From assembly GCF_003315595.1 (NCBI RefSeq), contig NZ_QNQU01000001.1, positions 124,001-188,000 on the forward strand: a stretch of DNA of 64,000 nt, in the 5' to 3' direction. How positions within the stretch are numbered: position 1 is the stretch's first letter; each line of letters opens with the position of its first letter. Position numbers and translations under genes: made by a program. Shown piece by piece: positions 52,846-62,368 of the stretch. The notes beneath the pieces are model-generated. The model made no database searches and had not been told where the DNA came from. It saw only the letters and a list, made by a program, of their open reading frames with translations. Origin of the DNA: Pedobacter miscanthi. GTDB taxonomy: Bacteria; Bacteroidota; Bacteroidia; Sphingobacteriales; Sphingobacteriaceae.

Positions 52846-53781
52846 ATGGATAACACGATTAAAGGTATTCATCATATTACTGCGGTTGCAGGTGATGCCA
52901 AAAGAAACTATGACTTTTATACCCGAATCCTCGGACTTCGGCTTATTAAAAAAACTGTGAATTTCGATGATCCCGAAACTTACCACCTCTATTATGGAGA
53001 TAAGATGGGTACACCTGGCACCATTTTGACATTTTTTCCGAATGAGGGAATCCCGGCGGGACGACCCGGAACACGTCAGGCTACAGCCATAGGATATTCC
53101 ATAGATAAGTCAGGTTTTGATTTCTGGAAGCAGCGCTTTGATAATAACGGCGTAAAGTACCTTGATGTTGCTGAAAAGTTCAATGAACCATATTTAACTG
53201 TTTTCGATCCCGACGGACTTCGTTTGGAGCTGATTGGCTCTTCAAAGGAAGATATACGCAAACCTTGGACATCTCAAGAAGTACCCGGAAACAATGCACT
53301 GAAAGGATTTTACAATATAACTTTAACACTAAACGACTTAGCGCCAACAGCGGATATATTAACAAAAGTATTTGCCTATCAATTAGTGGAGCAAAAAGAT
53401 AATCTCTTCCGTTTTAGCACCAACTCGGTTACAAATGCAGCAATCGTTGACATTTTGGTTTCGAAATCTGAAATTCCGGGCCACGTATCTATGGGATCGG
53501 TACACCACGTCGCTTTCAGAGTGAAGGATGAAAAGATTTTAATGCAGTTCCGGGATACGATTATTGGTCTTGGTCTACATGTCACTGAAAAGATTGACAG
53601 AAACTATTTCTATTCCATATATTTCCGCGAACCGGGAGGGGTTTTATTTGAGCTGGCTACGGAGAACCCCGGCTTTATGGTCGATGAACCGATAGAAACC
53701 CTTGGTGAAAAGCTGATGTTGCCCGAACAATATGAACAATTGCGTGAAACCCTTGAAATTACATTGCCTAAACTAACATAA
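52846..53781 (+). CDS. Ring-cleaving dioxygenase (VOC/glyoxalase fold, MhqO-like)
   Basis: 311 residues, two VOC repeats. Metal ligands are visible: GIHHITAVAGD (His9/10), MGSVHHVAFRV (second-half His) and GGVLFELATENPGF (Glu). RLIKKTVNFDDPETYHLYYGD and PGTILTFFPN are typical of MhqO/LinE-type dioxygenases. It would open (hydro)quinone rings using Fe and O2. First of an operon with a carboxylesterase (1-base gap), a cupin and an MFS transporter, as in mhq hydroquinone-resistance operons. Confidence 0.92.
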   Translation: MDNTIKGIHHITAVAGDAKRNYDFYTRILGLRLIKKTVNFDDPETYHLYYGDKMGTPGTILTFFPNEGIPAGRPGTRQATAIGYSIDKSGFDFWKQRFDNNGVKYLDVAEKFNEPYLTVFDPDGLRLELIGSSKEDIRKPWTSQEVPGNNALKGFYNITLTLNDLAPTADILTKVFAYQLVEQKDNLFRFSTNSVTNAAIVDILVSKSEIPGHVSMGSVHHVAFRVKDEKILMQFRDTIIGLGLHVTEKIDRNYFYSIYFREPGGVLFELATENPGFMVDEPIETLGEKLMLPEQYEQLRETLEITLPKLT

Positions 53782-53782
53782 G

Positions 53783-54418
53783 ATGGACGCAATACAGAGC
53801 AACTATTTGACCGCTGGACAACCAATTGAATCAGCCACCGGTGTACTCATCATGATTCACGGAAGAGGCGGTAATGCATTAGATATCATGGCGCTTTCTG
53901 ATGAGTTACAAATTGAAGGAATGGCCATATTTGCTCCACAAGCATTGCAAAACAGCTGGTACCCGCACAGTTTTATGGCACCTATTGCTACAAATCAGCC
54001 TTCAGTAAATCTTTCACTGGGAATTGTTGCTGAGCTCGTCACGCATGCATTAAATTATGGTATAGTCCGGGAGAGAATTTTCTTTCTGGGATTTTCACAG
54101 GGTGCATGCCTAATGCTGGAGTATATCAGCAGAAATGCAGGCAAGTACGGAGGTGCAATAGCTTTTACAGGTGGTCTGATTGGAGAAGTTTTGGTAAATG
54201 ATAATTACGAAGGTGATTTTTTAGGAACTCGGGTATTGATCACCACAGGAAATATGGATCCGCATGTACCACTAAAAAGAGTTAAAGAAACTGTAGCACA
54301 ACTGGAACTTCAGCAGGCAAATGTCAGACTGGAAATTTATAAGGATAAGCCGCACACTATCCTTGCTAATGAAATGATCATCGCCAATGACTGGATATTC
54401 AGTGACAATCACGTTTGA
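53783..54418 (+). CDS. Phospholipase/carboxylesterase-family hydrolase (MhqD-like)
   Basis: 211 residues. MIHGRGGNALDI, LGFSQGACLMLEYI (nucleophile elbow), TTGNMDPHVPLKRVKET (Asp) and KPHTILANE (His). Compact cap-less alpha/beta hydrolase of the MhqD type. Coupled to the dioxygenase gene by a one-base gap; probably handles quinone adducts or ring-cleavage products. Confidence 0.88.
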   Translation: MDAIQSNYLTAGQPIESATGVLIMIHGRGGNALDIMALSDELQIEGMAIFAPQALQNSWYPHSFMAPIATNQPSVNLSLGIVAELVTHALNYGIVRERIFFLGFSQGACLMLEYISRNAGKYGGAIAFTGGLIGEVLVNDNYEGDFLGTRVLITTGNMDPHVPLKRVKETVAQLELQQANVRLEIYKDKPHTILANEMIIANDWIFSDNHV

Positions 54419-54438
54419 ACGATTAATTAGCTTATAAA

Positions 54439-54798
54439 ATGACAAAGACCTTCAAAGTCACACGCGTTTATACAGATGCGGAGGGCGAGAGCAACTTTCA
54501 GGAGGTTGAATATCCGCTTTTGGATGCTGGGCCCATCGGTTTTCTTTCCGATCGGTTTCAAGTCAAGGAAATGATCTTTAGAACGGTTAGAGCCGATTAT
54601 AATGATGCTCATCAAGCCCCAGAAAGGCAATTTGTCGTGCTGCTCGATCTTGGTGTGGAAATCGAAACCTCACTGGGAGAGAAAAGGCAGTTTCAGCCGG
54701 GCGAGATCCTACTTATGGAGGATACCACCGGTAAAGGCCACCGAAGCCAAAATCTGGAGTACAAAACCAGGAACTCGCTATTTATAATCCTCAAATAA
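54439..54798 (+). CDS. Cupin-fold protein
   Basis: 119 residues. A beta-barrel pattern with RQFVVLLDLGVEIETSLGEKRQFQPGEILLMEDTTGKGHRSQ resembles small cupins, and metal-binding His residues are mostly lost (only one HR pair and an E). Fourth-position gene logic places it in the mhq-like operon. Function unknown, possibly ligand binding. Confidence 0.72.
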   Translation: MTKTFKVTRVYTDAEGESNFQEVEYPLLDAGPIGFLSDRFQVKEMIFRTVRADYNDAHQAPERQFVVLLDLGVEIETSLGEKRQFQPGEILLMEDTTGKGHRSQNLEYKTRNSLFIILK

Positions 54799-54854
54799 TA
54801 ACAACCGGTAATCCGGCATTCCATTAACTATAGTCTACAATAAATTTCCAACGG

Positions 54855-56060
54855 ATGATTCAGCAGATAAAGCGCAGCCACAAAGGACTTTTATCCTTAA
54901 CTTATGAATATACTACTTTATTTGCATGCATGCTTGTGATGTTCCAGGCTTACTTAATTGCACCTCTTTCGCCAAGCTTAGCAAGAGACTTTGCCTCACC
55001 ATTGCCTGCGCTTGGCATTCCTGTATTTGCTATAGCATTTTCTATCGCTGCCATAGCTACGGCCTATTTAAAAATTCATGTGCCAGTTCGTGGGTATTTG
55101 TTGCTCTCACTCGGTTCTATGGCATTAGGAAGTTATCTGTTAAGTATTAGCGAGACTGCATTTTTTTTCCTAATAACAAGAGCGCTGGTTGGTTTAGGGA
55201 CAGGTGCATTATTGCCGATGACGATTCTCCACAATGTTTGCCATACCAAAAAGCCAAAATCTTTAGAGCGTATCGTACCGGTTGTTTTTGCACTGGCCAC
55301 GGGCATGACGTTTTCCCCCAGTATCGGGGGCTGGCTAAACGGTGTATTTGGCTGGCGAATGCTTTATCTATGTTTAAGCATACTATGTACTTTATTTTTC
55401 ATTTTATGCCTGCTTAAGAAGGTAGAGAAATTTATTCCCCAAGGGATACTCATCGAAAATTCCGGGAATGTTAAGTCCTTAGAGCGCAATGCCGGATTTA
55501 TATTTAGTTTTTCTTTTTTGACAGGTCTGTTTCATTCTGGGGTTTTTGTTTGGATCAGCCATTATTTCACTGTTCAATATAGCCTGAATGAATCTGAGAT
55601 TGCAACCGAACTATTTATTTTTGGTTTTCCGGGTTTTGCATTATCTTTTCTATTCCACCATTTGGAGATGGATAAGAAAATGATAACCTTTTTATACGCC
55701 ACTATGGGGCTAACCATTTTAGGGCTTTTACTATTATGGGGAAATTTGTCGCTCGGCCTGGCCGAATGCCTGCTGGCTGTTATTTCAATTGGGTTCGGTT
55801 GTAGTCAACCATTATTTATGGGCCTTGTTAAGCTTCCTCAGGAAAGGCAAACGCTTTTGTCTCCCGCCGCTCATGGGACAGGATTTCTTTTTGGGGGCTA
55901 CGGCATTGGCCCATTGGTAATGTTCGCATTGCTAAGCATCAACTTATCCGCCGGGTTATTGTTTTTGATTTCAACTGTAGCAGCACTAGCCTACATCTCA
56001 ATCCGAGTTTGGAAGAAAAATGGTATTCCAGCAAATTCGGCTTTTATTAATGGAAAATAA
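54855..56060 (+). CDS. MFS transporter
   Basis: 401 residues with about 12 hydrophobic segments. The N-half carries the motif ALVGLGTGALLPMTIL and the loop CHTKKPKSLERIVPV; GMTFSPSIGGWLNGVFGWRMLYL matches the drug:H+ antiporter motif C region. The nearest named types are Bcr/CflA or AraJ-like exporters. In this operon it likely exports quinones or related toxic compounds. Confidence 0.88.
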   Translation: MIQQIKRSHKGLLSLTYEYTTLFACMLVMFQAYLIAPLSPSLARDFASPLPALGIPVFAIAFSIAAIATAYLKIHVPVRGYLLLSLGSMALGSYLLSISETAFFFLITRALVGLGTGALLPMTILHNVCHTKKPKSLERIVPVVFALATGMTFSPSIGGWLNGVFGWRMLYLCLSILCTLFFILCLLKKVEKFIPQGILIENSGNVKSLERNAGFIFSFSFLTGLFHSGVFVWISHYFTVQYSLNESEIATELFIFGFPGFALSFLFHHLEMDKKMITFLYATMGLTILGLLLLWGNLSLGLAECLLAVISIGFGCSQPLFMGLVKLPQERQTLLSPAAHGTGFLFGGYGIGPLVMFALLSINLSAGLLFLISTVAALAYISIRVWKKNGIPANSAFINGK

Positions 56061-56363
56061 TTAAAGGTTTATGGGGTATCCATATGATATACATTCCTGA
56101 TTTGGAAAGAAGCCCCATATCGCTAAGATTTTAATCCGATCACATTCTGAGCCCTCCGAAACACCAATTGTTTTACAACATACAAGGTCATTTCAATTAA
56201 ATCCTGTGGCAACTGTTTAATCAATAATTTTTATTCAACAGCTTCAAGCCGAATGTAAATGGTTATAAACATCTTGCTTAATGAGGTTAAAATCCAGAAA
56301 TGCCCTTTTCCAGCAATGAAAATCAGCCATGGATATATCCATCATGGAATGTATCAGCATCCA
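56061..56363. other. Convergent intergenic region
   Basis: 303 bases between the MFS gene and the LysR gene, which face each other. No clear terminator hairpin was found. Confidence 0.4.
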
Positions 56364-57290
56364 CTAATCCACCAATGATAACTTCTCCATACCAACAGGC
56401 CAATTTTTGTTTAAAATATCTTCAAGGTATTTAATCTCGTCCGGATACGCAGTATTTTTGCGCTTGGCAAAATAAAGTGTGTTTTCTACTGGCGGACTTC
56501 CCTCCCATGCCAGTTTAATACCTTTTTCTGCAAGTTCTTTACCACAAAGGAAATCGGGTACAACGGCAAAACCCTTGTTATTGGACATACACCTTAAAAT
56601 TGACGCGAAAGAGGGCACCACATATTTTGGTCTGAAACTCGGTAAGGCGCCGAAACTTGCTGACCAGAAATTTTTAAGATATTCCATATCATACGCAGTT
56701 GTATACCAGATCTGATCGTTCAGCCAATCTCTAAGAGCCGGCCGGTTATCTTGAGAGAGGAGCTCTGCAAACTCGCTGGTATCCGTCTGGTTGCCACAGA
56801 TCAATATAATCCTTTCCGTTTTGAATGGCTTATAATCCAGGTTATGCTGCGTACCCTTTAGTGTAGTAAGAATCAGATCTAAGGTACCGTTATTCAAATC
56901 CTGAAGCATCTGCGGACAATCACCAAACCTGGTAACCAGGTTGAAAGGTAAATCCGTGATATTGGACTCCAGTACGTGCTGAAAGATTTCCATCGACATA
57001 GCCACACTGACAGTTGGTTTTTCAGCCTTTGACTTTCTACGGAAGATATGTTCCGCTTCTTCAAGCTTATTCATGTGGTCGATTATAAAGTTATATAGCA
57101 TTGTCCCTCTTTCTGTAGCTACCATTTTCCGGGTATCCCGGTCAAAAAGCCGATGGCCGGCAAAAGACTCAAGCGAGCTTAAGTGCAGGCTAACACCTGG
57201 TTGGGAAATAAACAGGTCTTTTGCTGCAGCCGAAAGTGTTCCGACTTCATAAATGACTTTAAAGGTTCTGAACCATTCTAGATTAATCAT
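56364..57290 (-). CDS. LysR-family transcriptional regulator
   Basis: 308 residues. N-terminal winged helix-turn-helix: FRTFKVIYEVGTLSAAAKDLFISQPGVSLHLSSLESFAGHRLFDRD. The C-terminal substrate-binding domain (about 90-300) has the two-lobed pattern typical of LysR. The metabolite-binding pocket cannot be inferred. It probably regulates a neighbour such as the divergently placed or adjacent hydrolase and mhq-like genes. Confidence 0.93.
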   Translation of the reverse strand: MINLEWFRTFKVIYEVGTLSAAAKDLFISQPGVSLHLSSLESFAGHRLFDRDTRKMVATERGTMLYNFIIDHMNKLEEAEHIFRRKSKAEKPTVSVAMSMEIFQHVLESNITDLPFNLVTRFGDCPQMLQDLNNGTLDLILTTLKGTQHNLDYKPFKTERIILICGNQTDTSEFAELLSQDNRPALRDWLNDQIWYTTAYDMEYLKNFWSASFGALPSFRPKYVVPSFASILRCMSNNKGFAVVPDFLCGKELAEKGIKLAWEGSPPVENTLYFAKRKNTAYPDEIKYLEDILNKNWPVGMEKLSLVD

Positions 57291-57386
57291 TGTTTGTTGG
57301 TTTAAGGTTTTTTATTAATCGTTCGTTACAACTTGTTGCAGTACCATACCAAAAGAGTATGTCTCTTGGATGTTCTGCTGCTCAAC

Positions 57387-58223
57387 TTATATCGCGTCGT
57401 TTAGCCAGTGTATAATGTCCCGTGTAACAAGTCCATTGTACTTGTCATTGAGCAGGTCATGATAATGCCCTACATACAGTTTCAATAGCTTATTTGAAGA
57501 GGATGCGTGTTTTTCAAAGTATTCACTTCCGGATGGCGAAGTTGCGCCATCCGCAGTACCATGAAGGATCAGTAGCGGGAGCTTAATCAAACTCATTTCT
57601 TCTTTAAGATATTCGGATGCGAGCAAAAGTTGCTGCATAGTCTTTGCAGGTTGCTTTTCATGGCTCAACAATGGATCATTGTTCATTTTAAGCACATGGG
57701 CAGCATCTCTGGAAAAATCTTCATTTTTTAATTTGACCAAACGGACATGAGGAATAAAACGGGCAAGGAGTTTTATGGCCGCTAGAGCAAATGCAGGCGC
57801 CGGAATTTTAAATGCAAAGCTTTCTGAAATTAGTCCCTGGAGCTTATGCTGATTTTCCACAGCGTAAGCGGAAGAAAAAACGCCTCCAGCGCTATGCCCA
57901 AGCAAAAAAACGGGAATGCTTGGATGCCTGGATACAACAATATTAATCAGGGTATCAATGTCTGACAATACTCCATGAAAATCAGGTATATAATACCTTT
58001 CGCCTTCTGAGCGACCCCTACCGATCAGGTCCATAGCATAAACCTCAAACCCCTCTCCGTTAAGCTGAGATGCAAAATCTTCGTAATACGCACTATGAGA
58101 ATTGAGCCCGTGAATAATTACGATTATCCCTTTGAGCTGGCTGGGGCTATTCCAGTTTCGATAAAAAATGTGCTGGCCATTCTGGTTTGCAAATGTTGCA
58201 GTTTGTTCATTCTGTGACTTCAT
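57387..58223 (-). CDS. Alpha/beta hydrolase (monoacylglycerol lipase-like)
   Basis: 278 residues from ATG 58223 (MKSQNEQTATFANQNGQHIFYRNW); a longer frame to 58274 adds a non-conserved leader. HGLNSHSAYYEDFASQL, DLIGRGRSEGERYYIPDF, LLGHSAGGVFSSAYAV (GHSAG nucleophile), LHGTADGATSPSGSEYF (Asp) and VGHYHDLLND (His) form a serine aminopeptidase S33/MGL-like hydrolase. Cytosolic. Its start faces the hydrolase at 58698. Confidence 0.9.
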   Translation of the reverse strand: MKSQNEQTATFANQNGQHIFYRNWNSPSQLKGIIVIIHGLNSHSAYYEDFASQLNGEGFEVYAMDLIGRGRSEGERYYIPDFHGVLSDIDTLINIVVSRHPSIPVFLLGHSAGGVFSSAYAVENQHKLQGLISESFAFKIPAPAFALAAIKLLARFIPHVRLVKLKNEDFSRDAAHVLKMNNDPLLSHEKQPAKTMQQLLLASEYLKEEMSLIKLPLLILHGTADGATSPSGSEYFEKHASSSNKLLKLYVGHYHDLLNDKYNGLVTRDIIHWLNDAI

Positions 58224-58697
58224 AACTAAGCACCAGTCAATTATGTGCCATAAATAATAAAAAATGGAATGCAAACTAAATTTATTTTAAAACATTGATT
58301 ATCAGTTAAATAAAATAAAAATGCAACTGCGTTTTGATCAAGGATTTCACCAGAACTCCAATTTTTTCGGAGTTTCATTAATGTAAACTCTGAAAATATC
58401 GGAGTTGGGATATCAAAAATGTTTGATCGGTAAATCGCGATTTGGAATCTCTGAAGAAAAAACTTTCGGTATTGGATTTTGGCAGCCCGGGTTAACCACT
58501 AACCTTTTCGGCCCTGTTTCACATTTGGGATTTACGGTTACCTGGCCGTTTTAAGCATTTATGATTTTAATAATACCTGGTATAAATAGCCTTATATACA
58601 AATTTTGGCATTGGCCGGTACTTTTGGTTTGCCACTAGAACAAATCAGTTATGGTAGCCAACACTCACTATTTAAGATAAATTTAATTTGGAAAATT
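58224..58697. promoter_or_regulatory. Divergent region with inverted repeats and a possible coding remnant
   Basis: 474 bases between divergent hydrolase genes. Repeated AACTCC/GGAGTT units lie at 58354-58375 and 58399-58405. A 55-codon open frame ending at a TAA near 58554 reads like the C-terminus of an outer-membrane protein (SRFGISEEKTFGIGFWQPG ... GFTVTWPF) but has no start. Confidence 0.4.
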
Positions 58698-59570
58698 ATG
58701 AAAAATCAAACCACGTATCACTTCATTGACATTAACGGTGTCAATATCTTCTACCGCGAGGCCGGACTGAAAACAGCACCAACATTAGTGCTTTTGCACG
58801 GTTATCCAACATCCTCGCACATGTTCCGCAACCTGATGAACAGCTTATCGGACAAATATCACCTAATCGCCCCAGACTATCCTGGTTATGGCCGAAGTGA
58901 ACAGCCTCCGATTGCAGACTTCGAATACACATTTGATAACTTTGCCGAGATTATTACCACCTTGCTTCAAAAACTGGAGATATCAAAGTACAGCCTTTAC
59001 CTGATGGATTACGGTGCCCCGGTTGGCTGGAGAATCGCTTCGGCACATCCAGAAAAAATTGACACATTGATTGTTCAGAACGGTTGCGCCTATGAAGAGG
59101 GCCTGGAAACTTTCTGGGATCCATTCAAGGCATACTGGAAAGACAGAAATAATAAAGCAGCAGAAAGCACGCTCGAAACCTTTCATCAGCCAGATGGATT
59201 AAAATGGCAATATACCCACGGGGTGCCCGATACCTCAGTTGTAAGTCCGGATAATTGGGAGATTGATCTGCGTCATCTTGAAAGACCGGAAAATAATCAG
59301 ATCCAACTGAACTTATTCTATGACTACGGAACCAATCCACCTAACTATCCCAAATGGCAAAAATACTTTAGAGACCATAACCCCGAAATGCTTATTGTTT
59401 ACGGAAAAAACGACTACATTTTTCCTGTAAGTGGCGCTGAAGCATACAAGAAGGATGTAAAAAACCTTGAATACCATTTGTATGATGCCGGGCATTTTGC
59501 CCTCGAAAGTAAGGGGGATGAAATGGCAGCAGCAATTGAAGATTTTTTAGACCGTAAGGTTAAAAGATAA
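58698..59570 (+). CDS. Alpha/beta hydrolase, haloalkane dehalogenase/epoxide hydrolase-like
   Basis: 290 residues from ATG 58698 (MKNQTTYHFIDINGVNIFYREAG); the longer frame from 58605 is a chance extension. HGYPTSSHMFRNLM, APDYPGYGRSEQPP and YLMDYGAPVGWR: the nucleophile elbow has Asp (MDYGA), as in haloalkane dehalogenases and epoxide hydrolases, with GHFALES for the catalytic His. Substrate unknown. First of a plus-strand set with an isochorismatase-fold enzyme and an amidohydrolase. Confidence 0.88.
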   Translation: MKNQTTYHFIDINGVNIFYREAGLKTAPTLVLLHGYPTSSHMFRNLMNSLSDKYHLIAPDYPGYGRSEQPPIADFEYTFDNFAEIITTLLQKLEISKYSLYLMDYGAPVGWRIASAHPEKIDTLIVQNGCAYEEGLETFWDPFKAYWKDRNNKAAESTLETFHQPDGLKWQYTHGVPDTSVVSPDNWEIDLRHLERPENNQIQLNLFYDYGTNPPNYPKWQKYFRDHNPEMLIVYGKNDYIFPVSGAEAYKKDVKNLEYHLYDAGHFALESKGDEMAAAIEDFLDRKVKR

Positions 59571-59714
59571 TAATGCTCTAAGGGAAATTAACCTAAGAAC
59601 TTTATGACCCCGCTGCCATAACATCATCCTAAACGAACATGTGCGGTTTATAAACAAATGCCCCGCGCACACACATTTGCTATCATCCTTAACTATTCAC
59701 AAAATCAAATCAAT

Positions 59715-60404
59715 ATGAAAAAATTAATTCTGTTATCTGTAAGTCTTATAACATCACTATACGGATTCGCACAAAAGCCTAGTCCGCAATTATTAAACCC
59801 TACTAACCATACACTGGTTTTAATAGACTATCAAAGTCAGATGGCATTCGCTGTCAAGAATCAGTCCATTGAAGTGCTTCGAAACAATGCGGCCCTAACC
59901 GCAGGCGCCTCCAAAATTTTCAATATTCCAACCGTGGTCACAACTGTGGCGGCAAAATCATTCAGCGGTCCTGTATTTCCTGAAATCAGTTCATTTTATC
60001 CGATTGCTTCTACCACTGTTATTGATAGAACAACTATGAATTGCTGGGAAGATCTAAATGCGCATAAGGCAATTACAGGCAAAGGCAAAAAAATATTGGT
60101 TTTAGGTGGTCTGTGGACGAGTGTTTGCATAGTTGGGCCAGCTTTATCAGCTATCAATGAAGGTTATACCGTTTATGTAATTACAGATGCCAGTGGTGAT
60201 GTTTCTACCGAAGCACATGATCAGGCCGTTACAAGAATGGTTAAAGCGGGTGTGCAACCGATAACATCGCTTCAGTATCTTTTAGAACTACAGCGTGATT
60301 GGGCAAGATCAGAAACTTACAATGCAACTACCGACCTTATTAAACAGTACGGAGGAGCATACGGGATTGGGATCCAATATGCGAAAGAAATGATCAAACA
60401 TTAA
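59715..60404 (+). CDS. Exported isochorismatase-family hydrolase
   Basis: 229 residues from ATG 59715, which begins a Sec signal (LILLSVSLITSLYGFAQ); a longer frame to 59658 does not. Core motifs: HTLVLIDYQSQM (catalytic Asp), RTTMNCWEDLNAHKAI and LGGLWTSVCIVGPAL with the nucleophilic Cys, then DASGDVSTEAHD. Isochorismatase-fold proteins include amidases and nicotinamidases; export of one is uncommon. Probably hydrolyses a small amide or ester in the periplasm. Confidence 0.9.
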   Translation: MKKLILLSVSLITSLYGFAQKPSPQLLNPTNHTLVLIDYQSQMAFAVKNQSIEVLRNNAALTAGASKIFNIPTVVTTVAAKSFSGPVFPEISSFYPIASTTVIDRTTMNCWEDLNAHKAITGKGKKILVLGGLWTSVCIVGPALSAINEGYTVYVITDASGDVSTEAHDQAVTRMVKAGVQPITSLQYLLELQRDWARSETYNATTDLIKQYGGAYGIGIQYAKEMIKH

Positions 60405-60461
60405 ATAATTATAAGTTATCTAGGGACAATGCATGCGTTGTCCCTCTGATCAAGGCAGACC

Positions 60462-62249
60462 ATGAAACGAATTAAAACAACCCTATTTTTGATCATTGTA
60501 TGTTCTGGGAGTATATTTTCCCAGCAAAAGGTAGACAAAGTCATCCTAAACGGTAAAATTATTACACTGAATGATGAACAACCAACTGTTGAAGCACTTG
60601 CTATTGCCGGTAATAGAATTATTGAACTTGGAAGTAACCAAAAAATAAAAAAATACATCGGCAAAGATGTTCAGGTGATAGATGCCAGGGGAAAAACAGT
60701 GATCCCAGGAATCTATGATTCTCACCTTCATGTGATTCGCGGTGGACGATTTTACAATGCGGAACTGAGATGGGATGGATTGAACACATTGGCAGAGGCA
60801 TTATCAATGCTTAAAGAACAGGCATTGCGTACACCCAAAGGACAGTGGGTAAGAGTTGTTGGCGGATGGAGTGAATTCCAGTTCAAAGAAAAACGCCTCC
60901 CTACCCTTGATGAAATCAACAACGCTACAGGAGCTACTCCAACCTTCATTCTGCATCTGTATGGACAGGCATTTTTAAATAAGGCTGGTATTCAGGCATT
61001 GCATATTACAGGTGATACGCCGAATCCAATTGGGGGGCTAATACAAAAGAATCCAATTGGGGAGCCTACCGGACTTTTGGTTGCTGAGCCCAATGCATTT
61101 ATATTGTATGCTACGCTATCAAAGCTTCCAGAACTCACTACGGAAGAAAAAATCAATTCCACAAAACGGTTCATATCCGATTTAAATTCGTTGGGCGTAA
61201 CTAGTGTAATGGATGCGGGAGGGGGATTCCAGAACTTTCCAGACGACTATCAGATTACTGATATGTTATCCAAGAAGGGGGAATTAAATATAAGATTACC
61301 ATATTATTTATTTGCTCAAAAACCTGGAACAGAATTGGAAGACTACCTGAAATGGATTGGTATGGTTGATCTCTCAGACCATCAAACGGATGATTCATTT
61401 GAAGGCGAGAAAACTGAATACCATGTTCAGGGTGCAGGAGAAAACTTAGTAGCGTCGGGTGGGGATTTTGAAAATTTCCTCAAACCGCGACCTGAACTCC
61501 CTCCGGCTATGGAGAATCAGCTAAAGGCAGTGATAAGTGAACTGGTGAAAAACCGCTGGCCATTTCGATTGCACGCAACTTATGATGAGAGCATCAGCAG
61601 GTTTTTGAATGTTATGGAACAGGTAAACCGTGAAACTCCATTTAATGGACTGACCTGGTTTTTTGACCATGCGGAAACGGTGAGTGATGCAAATCTAGAT
61701 CGTATAAAGGCTTTAGGCGGTGGCCTGTCAATTCAGGACAGAATGGCTTTCCAAGCCGAGGGATTCGTTTCGAGATATGGCAAAAAGGCTGCGCTTCATA
61801 CACCCCCGGTCCGCAGAATGCTAGCCAAGGGCATACGTGTTGGAGGAGGTACAGATGGCACTAGGGTCTCAAGTTTCAATCCTTGGATTGGGATCTACCA
61901 ATTTGTATCCGGAAAGTCATTAGGTGGATTAAAATTCGCTTCCAGTGAAAATCAGGTCGACAGAATATCCGCATTGAAAATATATACCCTGGGAAGCGCT
62001 TCATTAATTCATCAGGAAAATGAACGCGGGATGTTAAAGAAAAATTTACTGGCCGATCTGGCAATTCTTAACTCGGATTACCTTGACATTAAGGAGGATG
62101 AAATAAAAGATATTTGTTCAATCCTAACCATTATGAACGGTAAGGTTGTTTATGGTGCTCAGGAATATCAAAAACTTGCTCCGAAAATCCCCAGTGCTAT
62201 ACCCAGCTGGAGCCCGATTAACTTCTACGGTGGCTACCAAAGCCGTTAA
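60462..62249 (+). CDS. Exported amidohydrolase (YtcJ-like)
   Basis: 595 residues with a Sec signal (TTLFLIIVCSGSIFSQQ). Amidohydrolase fold: VIDARGKTVIPGIYDSHLHVIRGG (HxH metal site), FDHAETVSD, HTPPVRRML and GGTDGTRVSSFNPW (metal Asp). YtcJ-type enzymes are large metal-dependent amidohydrolases of unknown substrate. Located 57 bases after the isochorismatase-fold gene; both are exported, suggesting joint breakdown of an amide-containing compound. Confidence 0.9.
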   Translation: MKRIKTTLFLIIVCSGSIFSQQKVDKVILNGKIITLNDEQPTVEALAIAGNRIIELGSNQKIKKYIGKDVQVIDARGKTVIPGIYDSHLHVIRGGRFYNAELRWDGLNTLAEALSMLKEQALRTPKGQWVRVVGGWSEFQFKEKRLPTLDEINNATGATPTFILHLYGQAFLNKAGIQALHITGDTPNPIGGLIQKNPIGEPTGLLVAEPNAFILYATLSKLPELTTEEKINSTKRFISDLNSLGVTSVMDAGGGFQNFPDDYQITDMLSKKGELNIRLPYYLFAQKPGTELEDYLKWIGMVDLSDHQTDDSFEGEKTEYHVQGAGENLVASGGDFENFLKPRPELPPAMENQLKAVISELVKNRWPFRLHATYDESISRFLNVMEQVNRETPFNGLTWFFDHAETVSDANLDRIKALGGGLSIQDRMAFQAEGFVSRYGKKAALHTPPVRRMLAKGIRVGGGTDGTRVSSFNPWIGIYQFVSGKSLGGLKFASSENQVDRISALKIYTLGSASLIHQENERGMLKKNLLADLAILNSDYLDIKEDEIKDICSILTIMNGKVVYGAQEYQKLAPKIPSAIPSWSPINFYGGYQSR

Positions 62250-62280
62250 AAAAACAGATATAAATCGTATCGCTGCATAC

Positions 62281-62317
62281 AAGGCAAAACTTTTAATTAA
62301 GGATTTGCCTTTTTTTG
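62281..62317 (+). terminator. Terminator between convergent genes
   Basis: AAGGCAAA (62281-62288) pairs with TTTGCCTT (62304-62311) and runs into a T-tract. It follows the amidohydrolase by 31 bases and faces the end of the porin gene. Confidence 0.7.
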
Positions 62318-62368
62318 CGTTTAGCCCATTCCAAGCGTTCTGAAAACAGTTTATTTGCAAGAATTATA

